A stretch of 64,000 bases of DNA from contig JANQKF010000020.1 in NCBI GenBank assembly GCA_028281285.1, positions 186,001 to 250,000 of the forward strand, given 5' to 3'. This document shows, piece by piece, positions 8,397-16,181 of this stretch. Every line of letters begins with the position of its first letter. Position 1 is the first letter of the stretch. The position numbers and the translations under genes are program-made. The notes beneath the pieces are model-generated. The model searched no databases. It had not been told where the DNA came from and saw only the letters and a list, made by a program, of their open reading frames with translations. This DNA is from Cyclobacteriaceae bacterium. GTDB lineage: Bacteria > Bacteroidota > Bacteroidia > Cytophagales > Cyclobacteriaceae.

Positions 8397-9311
8397 TTAA
8401 TAGAGTTCGTCCAATGACATCTTTAAGTATTTATTCATAGCTCGTTGTGTGCTAATCAGTGCGATAAAGCCGCCCAAAATTACCAGAATACCATAAAGTG
8501 CCAAGACATAGGTTTCATTTTGGAGTTCCTTTAGCCCTTCAATTCGTTGATTTGCCATCATGCTCAATCCATAAATCACACCGCACGACAAAACTCCCGC
8601 TATCGCACCATGGAGGAAGGCTCGCTTCAAAAATGGTTGTTTGATAAAACCGCGAGTCGCACCAACCAATTGCATACTTCGAATTAGAAATCGTTGAGAA
8701 AACAGCGCAAGTTTGATAGTATTATTGATCAGCATTACCACCACAATTAAAATGATCACTGCAAACCCCAATAAGAACAAGCTGATGTTCGTGAGGTTTC
8801 TATTGATGGAATCTACCAGGCTTTCCACATAGGTGACTTCGAACACGCCACCAATTTCAGAAATTGAGGCCTTGATGTTGTCTAAAGTGGCAGCCTGTTG
8901 ATACAAGGGATCAATATTAACTACCAAGGCATCTCGAAGTGGATTATCACCGAGAAATTCGGTAAAATCTTCCCCCGTATCTTCCATAAACTGTTTGGCA
9001 GCCTCTTCTTTGGAGATAAAACTAATCTGAGGTCGATTGTCCTTGACCAATGTGAAATCACGTGATTCAAGATCAGTTAGGATCCTGCTTCGTTGATTGG
9101 TCGTAACGTTCTTATTCAGGTAGACCTGAACTTCAACATTCTCCTGAATATTAGTAGTCAGTTGTTTGGTTTGGATAAGGAGTAGCCCGAATATCCCGAT
9201 CACGAATAATGCCAGCGTGATACTGAAAACAACACTGCCATATTGATAGGAGCCGAGTTTCTTTTTGCGTTTGTATTTCTTCTCTTCGCGTGCCAAAGTC
9301 TTACGGGTCAA
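8397..9311 (-). CDS. ftsX: Cell-division ABC permease FtsX
   Basis: 304 residues with a lysine-rich cytoplasmic N-terminus (KYKRKKKLGSYQYGSVVFS), TM1 about 28-48, a periplasmic loop about 50-185, then three TM helices and the cytoplasmic motif SMQLVGATRGFIKQPFLKRAF between TM2 and TM3. With the ATPase FtsE, encoded elsewhere as is usual in Bacteroidota, it regulates peptidoglycan hydrolases at the septum. The start is a TTG at 9309-9311; no ATG exists in the right place, and the first residues (MTRKTLAREEKK) are charged as expected. It heads the operon to scoB. It is a single-unit FtsX, unlike the duplicated permeases further along. Confidence 0.9.
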   Translation of the reverse strand: MTRKTLAREEKKYKRKKKLGSYQYGSVVFSITLALFVIGIFGLLLIQTKQLTTNIQENVEVQVYLNKNVTTNQRSRILTDLESRDFTLVKDNRPQISFISKEEAAKQFMEDTGEDFTEFLGDNPLRDALVVNIDPLYQQAATLDNIKASISEIGGVFEVTYVESLVDSINRNLTNISLFLLGFAVIILIVVVMLINNTIKLALFSQRFLIRSMQLVGATRGFIKQPFLKRAFLHGAIAGVLSCGVIYGLSMMANQRIEGLKELQNETYVLALYGILVILGGFIALISTQRAMNKYLKMSLDELY

Positions 9312-9387
9312 AAATAGTAATTAAAGATGAGTAAGGAATAGAATTTAACAAGTCTTAAGAATTCTTTTAAGACCATAATTCAATACG

Positions 9388-10029
9388 TTATTGTCCTATT
9401 TTTATTACTTCCGATTGAGTAACGGCAAATACATCATCCGTTTTCTTGATCTTGATTTTGGCTGTTCCTGTAAATTCTCCAAATGCCGGAAGGAGCCCCT
9501 GATTTGTTCCAAAATAAAACACCGGAACCCGAACACTCTGCCGGGCCTTTCCAAATAAGCGTACGGCCGGGTGAATATGACCCGCTAAATTGTAGTCACC
9601 TTCATTAGACTCTAAGGGGTGATGGGTGAAATGAAAAGGAGAGATGTCCAGGAAATCCACGACCAGGAGGTTCGAAATATGATAATCGGACTCATTGAGA
9701 ACATCATGATTTCCTCTAACCAGTACAAATTTTAATGGTGATTTTGACTTCACCCATCTCCTGAATATCTCCCAACCCTGATTGTGATCACTATGAAATA
9801 AATCACCCAAAAATAATACCTGTGTTGGATTGTACCGATTGATCAATTTGTCCAATGCCAGAATGTCCTTTGAATGAATGAGATCTGAAACAGGAATTCC
9901 TGATTTTCTGAAGTGCCCGGCTTTACCAAGATGTACATCTGCGATGATTAGAAATCCTTTCTCTTTCCAGTAAATTGCTCTCTCAGGACAGAGGACAAAA
10001 GTTTGATCCAGAATTTTATGTTCAACCAT
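9388..10029 (-). CDS. pdeM: Calcineurin-like metallophosphoesterase, PdeM type
   Basis: 213 residues from the ATG at 10027-10029; TTG codons at 10032-10038 would extend it by three. All metallophosphoesterase ligands are visible: D31-x-H33 (ADVHLGKAGHF), D76 (LGDLFHSDH), GNHD (106-109), H135 (FTHHP) and GHIH (150-153). Sequence and length match PdeM, the nuclease-type partner of the ligase-associated DNA-repair module (ligase, exonuclease, Lhr-type helicase). Those partners are not in this window. It could be a stand-alone phosphoesterase of the same family. Confidence 0.8.
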   Translation of the reverse strand: MVEHKILDQTFVLCPERAIYWKEKGFLIIADVHLGKAGHFRKSGIPVSDLIHSKDILALDKLINRYNPTQVLFLGDLFHSDHNQGWEIFRRWVKSKSPLKFVLVRGNHDVLNESDYHISNLLVVDFLDISPFHFTHHPLESNEGDYNLAGHIHPAVRLFGKARQSVRVPVFYFGTNQGLLPAFGEFTGTAKIKIKKTDDVFAVTQSEVIKIGQ

Positions 10030-10097
10030 CAACAACAAATCGGGTAAAAGCGTGTTGAAGGTAAATAAACTTTCACATCTATTAATACATTTTGTCT

Positions 10098-10517
10098 ATG
10101 CGTTTTCTTGCTCTTTCATTTCTGTTTTTGGTACCCTCATTTGAGACTGATCCGGATGATGTAATAGGTATTTGGCTGACCGATGATGGCAAGGCCAAAA
10201 TTGAGATATATGAGGAGTCTGGCCGATATTCAGGCAAGATCATTTGGATTCGAGATTCTGTAGATGATGCTGGCAGGCCGAGACTGGATAAAGAGAATCC
10301 AAAGAAAGCCTTGCAGGGCAGACCAATCGTAGGCATTGATTTGGTCAAAGGGTTCAAGTTTAGACGAGGTCGCTGGGAAGGTGGTGAGATTTATGACCCC
10401 GAGAATGGAAAAACCTATTCGTGTAAGATGACCTTGATTGGAAACAAGCTAGAGGTTCGGGGATACATTGGGTTTTCCATGTTTGGACGAACTGTAGTGT
10501 GGACAAGAACTGAGTAA
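10098..10517 (+). CDS. DUF2147 family secreted protein
   Basis: 139 residues from the ATG at 10098; a TTG at 10092 would add two. A short signal peptide (MRFLALSFLFLVPSF) precedes the DUF2147 core: DVIGIWLTDDGKAKIEIYEE, GKIIWIRDS, then GGEIYDPENGKTYSCKM and LEVRGYIGFSMFGRT near the C-terminus. These are small periplasmic beta-barrel-like proteins of unknown function. The gene converges with the acyl-CoA dehydrogenase gene; a hairpin lies between them. Confidence 0.87.
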   Translation: MRFLALSFLFLVPSFETDPDDVIGIWLTDDGKAKIEIYEESGRYSGKIIWIRDSVDDAGRPRLDKENPKKALQGRPIVGIDLVKGFKFRRGRWEGGEIYDPENGKTYSCKMTLIGNKLEVRGYIGFSMFGRTVVWTRTE

Positions 10518-10519
10518 AG

Positions 10520-10548
10520 AAGCGAAGCCAGACCAACTAACTTCGCTT
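10520..10548. terminator. Hairpin between convergent genes, possible bidirectional terminator
   Basis: AAGCGAAG (10520-10527) and CTTCGCTT (10541-10548) form an 8-bp perfect stem with a 13-nt loop directly after the DUF2147 stop and before the convergent acyl-CoA dehydrogenase stop. There is no clear T-tract on either side, so termination is only plausible. Confidence 0.4.
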
Positions 10549-10563
10549 GCACTCAATCATGGA

Positions 10564-11682
10564 TTATTTTAATAAATGTTCTCCTGAGAACTTGATTTGC
10601 TCTTTTTCAGAAAGCGGATGAAATCTGGCTCCCTGCACATCCCTGAAAAGTCGTTCCATTTCCTGGTTTCTGAAGTAACTCTGCCCCCCATAAAGATCAA
10701 AGGCCTTATTCACAGTTTTGATTACGTGATTTGCTACGATGGTCTTGCGAATTAATATTTCGTTGCCGTTGTCGTCATTAGCATCAAAATCCAAATCATT
10801 GGTGATTCTGATCATATCCTTCCAGGCCACTTGGGCTGTGGTAAACAAGTTTTTCATCTCACCCAATTCACTGGCTAAATGCGCGGGTACCAGGTTGGAT
10901 TCTCGAAACTTATCAATCACAAGTTTGGTGGCGCGTTCGGCTATCCCAACGTAGGCGGACATAATGTAGGGCATCGCTACTGTCAGGACAACATTCCAAA
11001 CAGGGTGAAATTCCCCGAGTGGCCTGCTTAATGCAATCGCGTCTTCGGGAACAAAAACATTATCGAACTTGATGGTATGTGACCCGGTGCCACGCATACC
11101 CATTGTGTCCCAATTACTTAAATGAGAAACCCCCTGGGCATCCATTGACACCGGGAAATGTATTACTCTTTGACCCAATTGGGGATCATTGTATTGGACG
11201 CTGGTTACTGCGATATCCCCAATTTCTGACTGGCTGGCAAAATGCTTTAGGCCTGATACCAGGTAGCCTTCCTCTACTTTGGTGGCAGTTCCATTTGATT
11301 CCAGCCAGTCCTTTGCCCCTGTACTGATCAAAACGGGCTGGTGTTGAGCTACTTTCATAAGCATGGCATCTCCGCCCTGTCCTTTTTTGTATTTCCAAAT
11401 ATTTGCGGCCAACAAGTGGTTATGCATAGAAAAAGCCAGCGCAGTAGATCCACAGCTTTTACCAATCCTTTTGATAATCTCACACATTTCTGAATGAGTA
11501 ATGCCATGCCCTCCAAGTTCTGTTGGTATGGTCAGAGCGAAATAGCCATTCTCCTTCAACTCCTTATAGTTCTTTTTGACAAACATTCCGACCTTATCGT
11601 GTCTGTCGGCACGCTCACCAAATCTCTGTGCGAGTTCATCAGTTTTTTGTTGCCAGTCTACTTGTTCCATAATTGAATTCAT
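10564..11682 (-). CDS. Acyl-CoA dehydrogenase-family flavoprotein
   Basis: 372 residues with the three-domain acyl-CoA dehydrogenase fold: an N-terminal helical part (NGYFALTIPTELGGHGITHSE about 51-71), a middle beta domain (HFASQSEIGDIAVTS; WDTMGMRGTGSHTIKFDNVFVP about 190-212) and a C-terminal helical domain ending FDLYGGQSYFRNQEMERLFRD. FAD-binding elements are clear, so it should oxidise an acyl-CoA or related substrate in the cytoplasm. A catalytic Glu at the usual C-terminal site is not obvious, so a DszC/monooxygenase-like relative is possible. The ATG at 11680-11682 is used; an internal Met five codons later would also fit. Confidence 0.82.
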   Translation of the reverse strand: MNSIMEQVDWQQKTDELAQRFGERADRHDKVGMFVKKNYKELKENGYFALTIPTELGGHGITHSEMCEIIKRIGKSCGSTALAFSMHNHLLAANIWKYKKGQGGDAMLMKVAQHQPVLISTGAKDWLESNGTATKVEEGYLVSGLKHFASQSEIGDIAVTSVQYNDPQLGQRVIHFPVSMDAQGVSHLSNWDTMGMRGTGSHTIKFDNVFVPEDAIALSRPLGEFHPVWNVVLTVAMPYIMSAYVGIAERATKLVIDKFRESNLVPAHLASELGEMKNLFTTAQVAWKDMIRITNDLDFDANDDNGNEILIRKTIVANHVIKTVNKAFDLYGGQSYFRNQEMERLFRDVQGARFHPLSEKEQIKFSGEHLLK

Positions 11683-11875
11683 GTCTTCGAGTTTTGTTTG
11701 CTACAAATGTGGTTCGCTTCTGATAATTGGGATTGGTTGAGAAGATCAATTAGTTGACTCTAAGGTTCAATCTGACCTGAACCTGTTTGAACAAAAATGA
11801 ATGTAAAAAAATGGGTCACTTTTCACTGGCTGGCGTATGTTACTTTTGTCTAAATTCAAGCAGATTTTAAGAATC

Positions 11876-12469
11876 ATGAAAAAACTCACTTTACTTCTAT
11901 TGATGATCGCTACTTTTTCGATTAATGCTCAAAACCCATCGGACTACTACTATGAAATCCCGGATTATCCCAACGAGTATACTGCAGGAACGGTTGCAGC
12001 TCGTGTGGTTGATGGCCTGGGTTTTCGATACTATTGGGCCACTGCGGGACTGACTAAAGAGAATATGAGTTTCAAATCCAATAAGGATGGTAGAACAATT
12101 GAAGAGACCATGGATCACATTCTGGGCTTGACAAGAATCGTAATGAATGCCACTAAGAAAGTGCCTACCAAATTCGGTATCGAGTATCCGGAACAAACTT
12201 TCGAGCAAAAGCGTGAGCAAACTTTAGAATATATCAAAGCGGCACGTGAAATTCTCATTCAAGCATCAGATGAAGAATTTGCCGAATTCAAAATGATATT
12301 TCACTCTGCCGATGGTAGTACAAGTGAATACCCTTTCTGGAACGAACTTAATGGTCCTTTAGCAGATGCTCTGTGGCATACCGGACAAGTAGTTTTAATG
12401 CGTAGAGGAGCGGGTAATCCCTTTAGCTCCAAAGTGAGCGTGTTAGCTGGAAAGGTTCGGGACAATTAG
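11876..12469 (+). CDS. Secreted DinB-like four-helix-bundle protein
   Basis: 197 residues from the ATG at 11876, which gives a textbook signal peptide (MKKLTLLLLMIATFSINAQ); an upstream ATG at 11837 would put 13 extra residues before it. The mature part looks like the DinB/YfiT metal-binding four-helix bundle: FRYYWATAGLT, IEETMDHILGLTRIV with a His near residue 86, and ADALWHTGQVVLMRRGAGNPF near the C-terminus with a second His. Exported DinB-like proteins are common in Bacteroidota and of unknown function. It converges with permease P0, with a 9-bp gap. Confidence 0.72.
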   Translation: MKKLTLLLLMIATFSINAQNPSDYYYEIPDYPNEYTAGTVAARVVDGLGFRYYWATAGLTKENMSFKSNKDGRTIEETMDHILGLTRIVMNATKKVPTKFGIEYPEQTFEQKREQTLEYIKAAREILIQASDEEFAEFKMIFHSADGSTSEYPFWNELNGPLADALWHTGQVVLMRRGAGNPFSSKVSVLAGKVRDN

Positions 12470-12478
12470 CCACGAACG

Positions 12479-15001
12479 CTATTCATCTTTAAGCGCATCT
12501 ACTGGATTAAGGCGTGCCGTTTTTATCGATTGAAATCCAATGGTACACCATGCAATGGCCAAAGCAGCTATTCCTGCCAAGGCAAAAACCCAAACACTTA
12601 TTGGTGTTTTATAAGCGAAACCGGATAACCAGGAATTCACGAAATAATAGGCAACAGGGGAAGCTATCACCATCGAAATCAAAATCAGTTTGGTAAATTC
12701 CGAAGAGAATAGAATGACCAAGTGTGAGACCTTTGCTCCCAGAACCTTCCTAATTCCTAGTTCCTTTGTACGTTGTTCAGCGGAGAAGGCGGCTAGTCCG
12801 AAAAGGCCTAAACAAGCAATAATCAGTGCCATTATGGTAAAAATATTCAGGACTTTACCCATGCGCTGCTCATTTCTGAAACTGTTTTCAAAACTCTGAT
12901 CCATAAAACTATACTCAAAAGGAAATGAGGGATCCATATCACTTAAGGTCGATTCTATATTAGAAATGAAAGACCTAAAAGACTCGTTTGAATTCAGCAT
13001 TTGAGCGTTCAGTCTCAAGGATAGATATGAAGGGCTGGTTCCACTATCCGGAAGGAAGGGGTTTTCAATATGATAGACTACCAATGGCAGAACTTCTCGC
13101 TTGAGATTATTGAAATGAAAATCTTCCATGACTCCGATGATCTCATATTTTCGATCTCCCCTGAAAATGAACTTGCCAATAGGTGAATCGTTCTCGTAGC
13201 TTGACGGTATACCATAGCCCAGGGCCTTGACTGCAGACGCATTTAAAATTACAGCGGTGGTTTTGTCTGAAGTTCTGCTTTGATTGAAATTTCTTCCGGC
13301 AAGCCATTTTGGTGACAACAAATCAAGATAAGCCTGGTCGGTTTTCATTCTCGATACAAAAAGGTCTTCTGATCCTAAATCAGCCTGAATAATATCTCCT
13401 CTTTGAATGTTTGGGGGAACCTCATGAGATTGTCCAAGAATCTTGACTTGAGGACTATTAGCCAGGGTATTCTTCAGAGCATCCACCTCGGAGTCCAAAT
13501 GCTCAATGTTGTGGAGTTGCAAAACATGCTCTTTATCGTAACCAACATCGAAGCTGGAAGTATAACTCAATTGCTTGTGGACAAAGAATGTACTCACAAT
13601 GAGTGCTAAAGACGCAGAGAATTGAAAAACAACCAATGCATTTCTTATTCCCTTTCCTTTCTTACCTGAATTCAGTTGTCCCTTCAAAACTTCGACTGGT
13701 CTGAAAGAAGATAGGTAATAGGCAGGGTAGGTACCAGCTATGTAGCCCAGGATAAAGACGAAACCAAGAACAATCACCACAAAGACAGGATTCGACAGTT
13801 GATCATAAAGACTCAATTCCTTCTGAGCAATATCATTGAACACGTTCAGAAACAATTCTGCTGCAACGATCGCAATGATGGTGCTGATGAAGGCGTAAAG
13901 CAACGACTCAAAAATGAATTGTCGGATCAACCATTTGCGCAGAGAACCTAACACTTTTCTTACCCCTACCTCCTTTGCCCTGTTCGATGAACGAGCTGTG
14001 GAAAGATTCATAAAATTGATACAGGAAAGTATAAGTATAATGCACCCAACGGCCGAGAAGATCCTGATGTGATTTCTTGAACCGGATGCTCCAAGCAAGT
14101 TATTTTTATCGGCATCCAGATAAATTGCCTCTATAGGTTGTAAGTGAAGTTGCCAGGCTTTACCGCTTTCGGTTAGTTCTTTAAATGATTGACCAAATAC
14201 ACGATTCAGCGTGCTTGCGGCCCATTTTGGGGGGATGCTCTGAATTTTATCTGTCAAATTTTTTAAGTCTATTCCTTCCTTAACCAGGGCATAGCTCACA
14301 AAGCCGGTCCATACCCATGTAGATTCACTTTCTTTGATAACCGGATAACTATTCATCGAAGTGAGTATGTTAAACTGAATGTGAGAGTTTTGAGGAGGCG
14401 CTTTAACAACTGCCGTGACCGTGAATGGCTGCCAGGTTTCCTTCTTTGGGCCATTACCTTCCAGAATTGTGCCCTTCATATGTAGAGTTTTACCCAAAGC
14501 ACTTTCCTGTCCAAAGTATTTAAGCGCTACGGATTCCGCGATCACAATCTCGTACGGTTCATCTAGTGCTCCTGAAGCGGTACCTGCTAATACATCAAAT
14601 GAGAAGATGTCTAGAAAATCTTCTTCAACCACTAGGTGCCGGTCCTCCAAGAAAGAAGTGACTCCTTTGGACTCGCTTCTATAAGAGACACCAAAAGGAG
14701 CAGTTGGTAAGACTCGGGTGACCTTCTCAAATTCTGGAATATCCATACGCAATGCGATCGCTACATTAGGGCCAGTAGTTGACATTTGATCATTCCAATC
14801 GCCCCAAATAAATGATTGGTTCACTCGGTAGAGTCTGTCTTTATTTTGATGAAAATTATCGGATGATAGTTCATCCTGGACATATAATCCAATCAAGAGG
14901 CACGTTGTGATACCTATGGATAAGCCCAGTATGTTGAGCAGCGTAAACTGTTTATGTCTGATGGCACTTCGCCACGCTGTTCTGAACATATTTTTTAGCA
15001 T
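12479..15001 (-). CDS. Duplicated FtsX/MacB-type permease P0, outside the array
   Basis: 840 residues, the longest of the 16 duplicated permeases here. TM1 lies about 21-43, followed by a first MacB-like periplasmic domain, TM2-TM4 with coupling motif AKEVGVRKVLGSLRKWL, TM5 (IRNALVVFQFSASLALIVS), a second periplasmic domain (IIGVMEDFHFNNLKREVLP) and TM6-TM8 with coupling motif TKELGIRKVLGAKVSHLV. It ends NPVDALKDE. It has the same domain order as P1-P15 but lies 11 kb away on the opposite strand. No ATPase gene is adjacent. A TGGCAC-N5-TTGTA element lies about 35-50 bp upstream of the ATG, suggesting sigma-54 control shared with the array. Confidence 0.9.
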   Translation of the reverse strand: MLKNMFRTAWRSAIRHKQFTLLNILGLSIGITTCLLIGLYVQDELSSDNFHQNKDRLYRVNQSFIWGDWNDQMSTTGPNVAIALRMDIPEFEKVTRVLPTAPFGVSYRSESKGVTSFLEDRHLVVEEDFLDIFSFDVLAGTASGALDEPYEIVIAESVALKYFGQESALGKTLHMKGTILEGNGPKKETWQPFTVTAVVKAPPQNSHIQFNILTSMNSYPVIKESESTWVWTGFVSYALVKEGIDLKNLTDKIQSIPPKWAASTLNRVFGQSFKELTESGKAWQLHLQPIEAIYLDADKNNLLGASGSRNHIRIFSAVGCIILILSCINFMNLSTARSSNRAKEVGVRKVLGSLRKWLIRQFIFESLLYAFISTIIAIVAAELFLNVFNDIAQKELSLYDQLSNPVFVVIVLGFVFILGYIAGTYPAYYLSSFRPVEVLKGQLNSGKKGKGIRNALVVFQFSASLALIVSTFFVHKQLSYTSSFDVGYDKEHVLQLHNIEHLDSEVDALKNTLANSPQVKILGQSHEVPPNIQRGDIIQADLGSEDLFVSRMKTDQAYLDLLSPKWLAGRNFNQSRTSDKTTAVILNASAVKALGYGIPSSYENDSPIGKFIFRGDRKYEIIGVMEDFHFNNLKREVLPLVVYHIENPFLPDSGTSPSYLSLRLNAQMLNSNESFRSFISNIESTLSDMDPSFPFEYSFMDQSFENSFRNEQRMGKVLNIFTIMALIIACLGLFGLAAFSAEQRTKELGIRKVLGAKVSHLVILFSSEFTKLILISMVIASPVAYYFVNSWLSGFAYKTPISVWVFALAGIAALAIAWCTIGFQSIKTARLNPVDALKDE

Positions 15002-15034
15002 TGCTTCGAATTTATGGAATTATGCTCAGCTCAT

Positions 15035-15050
15035 TACAAGGAGAGTGCCA
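15035..15050 (-). promoter_or_regulatory. Candidate sigma-54 promoter of permease P0
   Basis: On the minus strand the sequence reads TTTGGCAC-TCTCC-TTGTA, i.e. a perfect -24 TGGCAC, correct spacing and a -12 TTG with T instead of C at the final conserved position. The predicted start site would leave a leader of about 20-25 nt before the ATG at 15001, similar to P1. Confidence 0.5.
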
Positions 15051-15111
15051 AACCAAAAATCCTACTTAAAGCTTAAAAACGTACTTTTCTGTTTAGAATT
15101 TGGCCTGCCGA

Positions 15112-15127
15112 TGTTCTGCTAAGAACA
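15112..15127. promoter_or_regulatory. Perfect dyad upstream of P0, possible activator site
   Basis: TGTTCT-GCTA-AGAACA is a perfect 6-bp inverted repeat centred about 70 bp upstream of the -24 element of P0. The half-sites (TGTTCT/AGAACA) resemble the TGTATT/AAAACA half-sites upstream of the array, but the inner spacing is 3 bp longer, so equivalence is uncertain. Confidence 0.35.
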
Positions 15128-15146
15128 GTACCGATCGCTTGCGGAC

Positions 15147-15176
15147 ACTTGAAGTTTCAAGCTGCAAGCCCCAAGC
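15147..15176. repeat. Small intergenic repeat, copy 1
   Basis: Contains CTTGAAGTTTCAAG (a near-perfect dyad, 15148-15161) followed by CTGCAAGC. AAGTTTCAAG-C-y-G-y-AAG recurs at 24340-24357 (15 of 18 positions). Both copies lie in spacers and encode nothing visible. Confidence 0.4.
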
Positions 15177-15206
15177 AATTAGTTACCAGCTTCAAAACGT
15201 TGAAAA

Positions 15207-15875
15207 CTATATTCCGAATACCACCCCAAGCCGATAGCCAAAGTAATGTGTTAGGGATTCATGCTTGCCATCTTCAAGAGAGAATACCCCATCCCCTTCA
15301 GGGTGCATGCGGTAAGTAGCTCTGCTACCAGAGTGCCCATTGATACCCATATTGATCCAAAGATCACCTCTTTGGCGGTCTTTGCTAAACAAGGCACCCG
15401 GATTGACCATTAGGCCCAGGCCGGCTCCTAAATTGAAGGCTGTGCCATGAAAGTCGAATTCACCATCAAAGCCTGTATTTTCCAGAACTGCATCAGTAGT
15501 ACTAAAAAAAGTAGTGACACCCATTCTTGCCTCAGAATACAGCTTGAATGCCGATTTCTCAACGATATCATAACGCACAAACCCATGAAGCGTGAAGAAG
15601 CAATCTTCTTCCTCAATCCTGATCTGGTTGCCACGGTGCATGATGTTGTAAGAATCATTACTATACATCGCTACCCCTAATTCTCCACCCCATGAGAATC
15701 GAGAGTCATCATAATTCTTTAGATAGTTGAACGAGATACCAAAAGGAACTTTGTCAACATTTTGATTAAATGTGGCCTTTGGCGCGTATGCTTTTAGGTT
15801 AATACCCCAACCGGTCTGGGCATGGATTGTCGTCCCAAGAAGCAGAATGAACGTAGTAAGTAGAGCTTTTTTCAT
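15207..15875 (-). CDS. Outer-membrane beta-barrel protein
   Basis: 222 residues with a signal peptide (about 1-19, ending IHAQ). The mature chain has alternating hydrophobic beta-strands: WGINLKAYAPK, FSWGGELGVAMY, FFTLHGFVRYDIVE, FNLGAGLGLMVNPG, and a C-terminal strand HYFGYRLGVVFGI ending in an aromatic-rich segment that suits barrel insertion. No specific function is recognised. It is preceded by a 306-bp spacer shared divergently with the peptidase gene. Confidence 0.7.
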   Translation of the reverse strand: MKKALLTTFILLLGTTIHAQTGWGINLKAYAPKATFNQNVDKVPFGISFNYLKNYDDSRFSWGGELGVAMYSNDSYNIMHRGNQIRIEEEDCFFTLHGFVRYDIVEKSAFKLYSEARMGVTTFFSTTDAVLENTGFDGEFDFHGTAFNLGAGLGLMVNPGALFSKDRQRGDLWINMGINGHSGSRATYRMHPEGDGVFSLEDGKHESLTHYFGYRLGVVFGI

Positions 15876-16181
15876 GATTGAAGTTTTAAAAAGTGATACT
15901 TATAGGTCAGAAGAAACAACAATGATGCCGATTTGGCAGTGGAGGTCGAATATTGTTCCTATTTGATCTCTTGGTATGTCTTCTCTAAGTTCATCAATTT
16001 AAGTTTGAGTTGATCATTGTGAAGAGTGCTGAAATGACCTGAGCTCTTCATTTTCTCATAGGTATTGTCATTGGGCCAAATGCCGCCCTTGAATGGCGTT
16101 TAATCATACCATCAGTCTAATTCCACTACTTTGTTAGCATCGAATTTGCTAGTATTGGAAACTGAACTGAAAATTTGAATA
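15876..16181. other. Divergent intergenic region between barrel and peptidase genes
   Basis: 306 bp with no open frame of coding character, no clear hairpin and no repeat that I recognise. It must hold the promoters of both divergent genes. I could not fix a convincing Bacteroidota -33/-7 pair. Confidence 0.4.
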
